Source: Methanobacteriota archaeon (GTDB lineage Archaea > Thermoplasmatota > Poseidoniia > Poseidoniales > Poseidoniaceae). From it: DNA of 11,439 nt. Position 1 is the first letter of the stretch. Each line of letters opens with the position of its first letter. Positions 5,921-11,439 of the stretch are shown piece by piece. The stretch lies in the NCBI GenBank assembly GCA_011525095.1, contig WTIV01000149.1:8986-20424 (forward strand), given 5' to 3'. The notes beneath the pieces were generated by a model. The model was not told where the DNA came from. It saw nothing but the letters and a program-made list of their open reading frames with translations, and made no database searches. The position numbers and the translations under genes were made by a program.

Positions 5921-8900
5921 TCACTGATTGTTGTTTACCCAATCTCTCAAGCTATCGATGTCCCAACCTTGGTCGAAGTAACCTTGGATGGTTGCTTGGT
6001 CCCACTGTGGGAATTCAGCCATCGCTGCAGCCATGGCTGGATCAACGCTTGCTGCCGGCGGTCCAGCGGATGGAGGTCCTGCTCTTGGCAGGTCAACTAC
6101 CGCTTTGTCTACCTCTTCCCCGTACTCGTATTCATATTCGTAAGTGCCGTCAGAAGAACCTCTTCTAGCGAGTACAACGACTACCAACAGAAGTATCAGA
6201 ATTAGAGTGCTCAATCCAATCACTATCAGCATACCAGAGCCTGACAAGAATCCTTCATCATCAGATGCTTCAGCAACGTTGAACGATTTAGAGAATTCTG
6301 AGCCGTTCCACAAAGGCATGTTTGATTCTGCATCTACTATAATGAAGTACATACCACTGGTTGGATTTCCAAATACCTCAAGGTCTGTAACGAAGATATT
6401 CTCAGTTGTACCCATTGCGATTTCATCGGTTGTGAAGGTTAACTCAGTTGTTGGGAATCCACCATCCTTGACCGACTGAATCTCGAGGGTGATGTTACCA
6501 TCCTTGGTTCCATCATTCTTCAGAGTGATTTCTAATTCTGGCGTATCTCCAACTTCTGGGCTCTTTGGTGTCATTCTAACGTCTATGACCTTGAATGATG
6601 CCTCTTCGTAAACGAGTCTGTATTCAGAATTGTGAATTGGGTCGCTCGAATAAATTCCGCTAACTCCCTCAATTCCATCTAATCCGACAGTAGGACCGCC
6701 TGCTTCAATTTCCCATCCAGCAGAGTCTCTACCCTCAATCCACAACACGATGTCGATTCCAGTAAGTTGAGATTGTGTCGGGCTAACAGGGTCAGGCCAT
6801 AGATCTACACAATTTGCGCTCACTAGGTAGTCTCCACCTTGGATCTTCAAATCGAGTGGAGCTGAAAGTGGGTTTATGCCGAACTTCTGACCGTAGACAG
6901 GCCAAGTCTGATTGGTGTCAGCATCGACGTAATATGACCACATTAGGTTAACTTCTCCTGCAATTAGTGCAGCGTTCTCTTCGATTACTGCCTCTACGTC
7001 AACGCAATTTAGAGTTGAGGAGGGCATTGTGTTACCGAATACTTCTCCGTTCAATCCAGAACTTGCTTCCCATGAATCATCATCGATTTCCGGCTGGCTT
7101 GCGTCGACTTTAATCTTGAACGAACCACAACCATTTGCACTGTTTCCATCACAGATTTGTGCGGTTGTGTCTGTCGCACCATCAGGCAGGTTCACCAGCC
7201 TGAATGTGTAAGTATACTCGTTGTTTATTGGTGGAGCTGTAATGTTAATTGCAAACGCACCTCCATCAATTGTATGTAGAGTTGGTCCATCTGTCTTGGA
7301 ACCATCTGCACCACCAGCTGGGTATGCGAAGTATCCCTTACTACCATCCATCATTGCTTCCTGACGTGTGATCTCGATAGTGAATTCACCTTCAGGTAGA
7401 ACATATACTCCGAAGTTAATTCCGTCAACATAGGCATATTGTCCTTCCATCAGAATTGTATCACTCGGGAAGACGAAAGCAACCTCAACATCTTGCGAAT
7501 ATGGATAATCCATGTCTGTAAATGAAGGAGTAATTCCGTTTCTGAAGTCGAGTTGGATTCCATCACTGTATACCCAGCGCTGCTTGTGTCTGCCACCACT
7601 TTCACTCATCAAAGACGGGTCTCTGTCCATATCCTTGATTCTGAGTTGTGGAATCATGGTTCCTCCACCGATTCCAATAATATCCCAGTTCATTCTGATT
7701 GGCAAGTCTAGATAGAACTCATCTTCGAATGGATCAATCAGACGTCCGCCATCCATTCTGAGGACTTGTGGACCTTCGCTGTCATCGCCTGCTTCGATGA
7801 TTTCAATATCATCAGATTCGGTCCATGCTGTTTCGTTTCTTGGAGAGTAGTAAACAACCATGTCATCTGGACCTAGGTCGATTTGGAAGTAGTTGATATC
7901 TCTCCATCCGTTTTCATCGGTAGCTTCCACGATTAGATGGTACTGGTTACCAGCATACATTGTCATGTTCCAAGGTCCTTGGTAGAAAGGAGCACCTTCG
8001 CTTGGATTGTGAAGCCGGTTTCTATCTGAATCTTCGATGAAGAAATTTCTGATGTTTGGAGTCTTTGCATCCATTGAAACATATGTGACCAAATCATTGT
8101 CGAAGCCTGCCATTCCACCATCGATTGGGTTTCCACCGATGTCGGTTCCCTCAACATAGATGCTTACCTTTCCTGGGGGATCCTGTCCCTTGTTTGCGTC
8201 ATCGCTGAAGGTCCCAGTGTAGTTTGCAGTAGGTAGGCTACCATCGCTGTAGAGTGTCAAAATTGCATACTCATCAGGGTCTGCGATTCCGTCCATGTCA
8301 GCATCGTGGTCATACTCGACCCAGTAGTACATGTCTAGACTTGTTGGAGGTTCAGGTATGTCCTGAGCGAGAACTCTTACCTTTTGCTGAGCGTTTGGAA
8401 GAACCCATGTGTCATCGACCAGGTTTCTCCAATTCGACCAAATCGACTGGTCGAAGTTCGCTGCTTTCAACACGGAGATGTTAATCAGCGTAGGAGAATA
8501 AGTATCGATTGACAGATTGAAAGGAATCGCACAGTCGGAATCAGCAACTATTGGTGCAGGAGGACACAGAGTATCTCCGCCTTCATATCCGTCAATCATG
8601 AAGCGGTATGTTGCTTGACCTGCTGCTGTTGAACCAAGGTCAACATCCCAGTCAAAGTTGCCCCCAATCACGCCAGATTTGTTTGAAATTTCAATCCATT
8701 CTGATACAACTGTACCGTTTACGGTTTGCACGTCCCAGCGCTGAAGAGACAAATTGTAGGCTGTTGGATCTGGAGCAACATCTAGGCCTTCAAGTCTGAT
8801 ACTTCCCATCAGGTTGATGTTTTGGTTTGATGTTGCTGCAGTCAAATCCTGTAGGTCACCTGCATCATTTCTCAACTCAAATGAGGAAATCAGTGCATCG

Positions 8901-11439
8901 TTTTCAATAGCATTTCCATTTGCTGGAGCAAGAACAACTGCGCCCGGCAAACCGTTAACTCCGTTGTCCGCAATCAAATTTGCATAAATTCTCAGTTCAG
9001 GAGTATCTTCCCATGCGGTGTTTACTCTGAATCTCCACGTCACATGCATTTCGTCTCCAACCTCGGTGTAAGAAGAAGATTCCATCGTAACCAAGTTGTC
9101 TGGGTCATACGCTTCATTGAATAGTGAAAGTTCTGAGAATGACAACTCAACTAAACCACTGGATGATTCCATCCTCAGCCTTGCCTCTGCAAATGCCGCA
9201 TTTGTAGAGGAGTCAATGCTGTGAATTGACTTAACTTCGATAATGTCACCATTAGGGTACAGGCCGGTTGGGTTACCGGTGATGGAAATAGAGGAGTCAT
9301 ATCCTGACGCAGTTGTAATTGCTAGGTCTGAAAGCATAACTGCTCCTCCCGAGCCACCACTAAGTGCAATTGGTACAGCAACTTGTGCACCACTACCTAA
9401 TGCAATACCCTGATTCAACTCTCTGTCGAAGTTTGCTGCAGCTCCAAGTGTTGTTTCCCAGTCGTAAACAATGTCTAGGTTTCCGACACTAACCTGTGTA
9501 CCGCTTGATGCATTTTGGTTAGAAACCTTGAACTGGAAAGTAGCCCATTCGTTACCGTAAGCATCAATGTATGATGCTTGTAGTAGAGGATTGTTCATTA
9601 GAGAATTAATTGCATCCTTGAAAGCGATTCTTGGATAAATTGTCTCGTGTGCCAATATGGATTGATTTGGCATAGTTCCTAGAGCGACAACTTGACCGCT
9701 TGCTACAAGTGATAGATCGAATGCACCTGCTGTATTGTCGTATAGAATTACGTCTGCCAGATTGATTTCTGAACCAATTGGTAACATGAATCCAGCGCCT
9801 GTTGCTTCACCGTTGATATTCAGGGTAAGTGTTGAACCGTCCATGCCGTAATTGATGCCATCTACGGCTCCTGCCCAGAAGGTTGTTTGGCGTCCGAATG
9901 CACCGAATGCTGGTTCATTCATTCCCCACTCAACATCGCCATCATTAGCAATATCGATTTCTACTCCTGTAGAACTGTGACCGAATTCTAGGTCGAACCA
10001 TAACTCAGACATATCGCATGGATTCTCGTAGAATAAAATCGAAGAAAACCCGAATATTGGGCTATCAGGAACCCACTTTTGTCCAACGGTTACGTTTTGG
10101 ATCGTCTCGTCTCGAAGAGTCAACTCGATTGTTGCGGACTCTGCACAATTGTCTATTACCACCGGTGTAACTCCAACTATTGGCTGAGAGAACTTAGTTC
10201 TTGGAATAGGTGGGCTGAAAGAGTAATCCAAAATTGATGGCTCGTAAATTATTGGTTCAGCACCTCCTTGAGAGTACCAAACACCATCAATTATGGATGG
10301 ACTGCTGATTATGTTAGTATCATTGAGACCTGTTCCGATTCTGGTTCCGATTGTGATACCATGTAGAACTGCAGTGGACAATTTGTATTGACCGGTGTCG
10401 AAATCAAATCGCAAGTCGATTACGGGATATTCAGAGGCATCGATGCCCCACAGTTCGATGATTGGCCCTTCAAGGTTGGTTACTTGATTTCCGTCTCTAT
10501 CAAGGACAACTTCAGTTGTTCCGCCCCTTAGAGCAGTAACCGTTAGGGAGTTGGTTGGAGTTGTTTCTTGTTCTAATGTTAGGACACCATATCCATCAGG
10601 GAAACCAGGGTTTGGATTCTGCTTTGGAGTGAATCCCTTGACAGTCATCCATCCAGACTGAGGAAGTGGGTTACCCATTCGGAAATCATCAATAAACCAG
10701 CCAGGCATTGTTGTGTTTTCAGGGGCACCTGTGCCCGAATTGTGCTTCATTACGAACTTCATTTGGACATATTTTCCTGCGTGAGATTGCAGGTTTACTG
10801 CCATGTCTGCCCAACCGTCAGGGTTGAGTGTTGGGTGGGTTGATTCTCCTCCTAGGGCATAATCAGTTCCGGATAGTGTATCGCAAGATTGAATCTTACC
10901 ATTTCCGAATCCGACTGGATACAAACCATTCACATAACCTACTCCTGTAGAATTAGCAACGTCGAAAGGAACGTAACTCCATGTAGACAACTGGTCTACA
11001 GGTGGGAAGTTACTAGGTGAGGATGAGTTTCTGACCATGACATAACCACAGTCGTGGTAGGTGTTAGTAGGGTTTGAACCAGGGTTAGTTTGGGTCCAAT
11101 GCATACCGTGCCAACTAGAGAAACGGGCAATGAAAGCACCTGGGTCGACTTCCATTGCAGGGGTTACCAAACTCGTTGAGTACGCACCATTGTCGTCGGT
11201 TGTGTAATCATTATCGAAATCGTACATGTTTGTACCCCAACACTCGTTACCTGTGTTACAATTGTCATTGAGAACAGATCCATCTCCTAGAGTACCATGT
11301 TCCCAACCGGGAGACGTCATCAACGGAGGAGAGGTTGCATCACTGAATCCACCGTTTGTTCTTTCAAAATCTGTGGAGAAGCCACCGCTAACTAGACTCA
11401 CGGTGTCTTCTGTGTAAGTGAAATCGCTTTGTGTGGAGA
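5921..11439 (-). CDS. Giant secreted, membrane-anchored multi-domain surface protein (N-terminus outside window)
   Basis: The frame is open to the right edge (…SDFTYTEDTVSLVSGG), so the 1838 residues seen are a C-terminal part. The GTG at 11401 is internal. Residue numbers here count from that codon. About 1-240 is a jelly-roll/MAM-like adhesion or carbohydrate-binding domain ending in PGWFIDDFRMG. Then come many Asp/Asn/Gly/Thr-rich beta modules of unclear family. Two 12-residue calcium-loop candidates occur at 1033-1044 (DADMDGIADPDE, a full EF-hand/thrombospondin-3 ligand set) and at 1124-1135 (DSDRNRLHNPSE). A CARDB-like domain spans about 1602-1708 and a membrane helix about 1722-1745. 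The cytoplasmic tail of about 79 residues has an EYEYEYEY run, a Pro/Ala linker and a final Trp-containing helical motif (FPQWDQATIQGYFDQGWD…). It is likely an outer cell-surface adhesin or degradation-related protein. No protease or glycosidase catalytic motif was seen in this part. Confidence 0.88.
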   Translation of the reverse strand, partial: STQSDFTYTEDTVSLVSGGFSTDFERTNGGFSDATSPPLMTSPGWEHGTLGDGSVLNDNCNTGNECWGTNMYDFDNDYTTDDNGAYSTSLVTPAMEVDPGAFIARFSSWHGMHWTQTNPGSNPTNTYHDCGYVMVRNSSSPSNFPPVDQLSTWSYVPFDVANSTGVGYVNGLYPVGFGNGKIQSCDTLSGTDYALGGESTHPTLNPDGWADMAVNLQSHAGKYVQMKFVMKHNSGTGAPENTTMPGWFIDDFRMGNPLPQSGWMTVKGFTPKQNPNPGFPDGYGVLTLEQETTPTNSLTVTALRGGTTEVVLDRDGNQVTNLEGPIIELWGIDASEYPVIDLRFDFDTGQYKLSTAVLHGITIGTRIGTGLNDTNIISSPSIIDGVWYSQGGAEPIIYEPSILDYSFSPPIPRTKFSQPIVGVTPVVIDNCAESATIELTLRDETIQNVTVGQKWVPDSPIFGFSSILFYENPCDMSELWFDLEFGHSSTGVEIDIANDGDVEWGMNEPAFGAFGRQTTFWAGAVDGINYGMDGSTLTLNINGEATGAGFMLPIGSEINLADVILYDNTAGAFDLSLVASGQVVALGTMPNQSILAHETIYPRIAFKDAINSLMNNPLLQASYIDAYGNEWATFQFKVSNQNASSGTQVSVGNLDIVYDWETTLGAAANFDRELNQGIALGSGAQVAVPIALSGGSGGAVMLSDLAITTASGYDSSISITGNPTGLYPNGDIIEVKSIHSIDSSTNAAFAEARLRMESSSGLVELSFSELSLFNEAYDPDNLVTMESSSYTEVGDEMHVTWRFRVNTAWEDTPELRIYANLIADNGVNGLPGAVVLAPANGNAIENDALISSFELRNDAGDLQDLTAATSNQNINLMGSIRLEGLDVAPDPTAYNLSLQRWDVQTVNGTVVSEWIEISNKSGVIGGNFDWDVDLGSTAAGQATYRFMIDGYEGGDTLCPPAPIVADSDCAIPFNLSIDTYSPTLINISVLKAANFDQSIWSNWRNLVDDTWVLPNAQQKVRVLAQDIPEPPTSLDMYYWVEYDHDADMDGIADPDEYAILTLYSDGSLPTANYTGTFSDDANKGQDPPGKVSIYVEGTDIGGNPIDGGMAGFDNDLVTYVSMDAKTPNIRNFFIEDSDRNRLHNPSEGAPFYQGPWNMTMYAGNQYHLIVEATDENGWRDINYFQIDLGPDDMVVYYSPRNETAWTESDDIEIIEAGDDSEGPQVLRMDGGRLIDPFEDEFYLDLPIRMNWDIIGIGGGTMIPQLRIKDMDRDPSLMSESGGRHKQRWVYSDGIQLDFRNGITPSFTDMDYPYSQDVEVAFVFPSDTILMEGQYAYVDGINFGVYVLPEGEFTIEITRQEAMMDGSKGYFAYPAGGADGSKTDGPTLHTIDGGAFAINITAPPINNEYTYTFRLVNLPDGATDTTAQICDGNSANGCGSFKIKVDASQPEIDDDSWEASSGLNGEVFGNTMPSSTLNCVDVEAVIEENAALIAGEVNLMWSYYVDADTNQTWPVYGQKFGINPLSAPLDLKIQGGDYLVSANCVDLWPDPVSPTQSQLTGIDIVLWIEGRDSAGWEIEAGGPTVGLDGIEGVSGIYSSDPIHNSEYRLVYEEASFKVIDVRMTPKSPEVGDTPELEITLKNDGTKDGNITLEIQSVKDGGFPTTELTFTTDEIAMGTTENIFVTDLEVFGNPTSGMYFIIVDAESNMPLWNGSEFSKSFNVAEASDDEGFLSGSGMLIVIGLSTLILILLLVVVVLARRGSSDGTYEYEYEYGEEVDKAVVDLPRAGPPSAGPPAASVDPAMAAAMAEFPQWDQATIQGYFDQGWDIDSLRDWVNNNQ

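Noticed and set aside
5852..6205. 117-codon plus-strand open frame across the junction of the giant gene and the 265-residue gene
   Set aside because: It is antisense to both genes, with no ribosome site or recognisable composition; a shadow frame.
11399..11401. GTG as the start of the giant surface protein
   Set aside because: The frame continues without a stop to the right edge and no signal peptide follows this GTG, so the real start lies outside the window.

Overview
The window looks like a piece of an archaeal chromosome, most likely a marine planktonic euryarchaeon of the Marine Group II (Poseidoniales) type. The reasons are a TATA-binding-protein-like gene, AGGTG/GGAGG Shine-Dalgarno sites, tightly packed genes, and secreted acidic multi-domain proteins anchored by a C-terminal membrane helix. 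The lineage is inferred from gene style and was not tested by a search. All seven genes are on the minus strand, so they are transcribed from the right edge towards the left. Two are partial at the window edges.

Region 1 (11439 down to 3728) looks like one co-transcribed run. It holds the C-terminal 1838 residues of a giant surface protein, then an unrecognised 265-residue protein, a divergent TBP-like protein, and a TatD-like metal-dependent hydrolase. The junctions are 6 bases, a stop codon lying inside the next ribosome-binding/start region, and 4 bases. After a 46-base gap comes a 377-residue secreted/anchored protein (3681-2548) with its own strong ribosome-binding site. It has a polybasic-then-polyacidic cytoplasmic tail.

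Region 2 (2547-2430) is the only real intergenic space. It holds a near-perfect 21-bp palindrome (2436-2456) whose left arm contains the Shine-Dalgarno site of the next gene.

Region 3 (2429 to the left edge) encodes a complete FabI-type enoyl-ACP reductase. Four bases later starts a large ketosynthase-first megasynthase that runs off the window. Its ketosynthase has an intact Cys-His-His triad and resembles the PfaA-type KS of polyunsaturated fatty acid synthases more than modular polyketide KS domains. Together the pair suggests a dedicated acyl-chain (secondary lipid or polyketide) pathway. That is unexpected in an archaeon, whose membrane lipids are isoprenoid, and it is the most interesting feature of the window. 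No tRNA, rRNA, CRISPR array, insertion sequence or phage element was seen.
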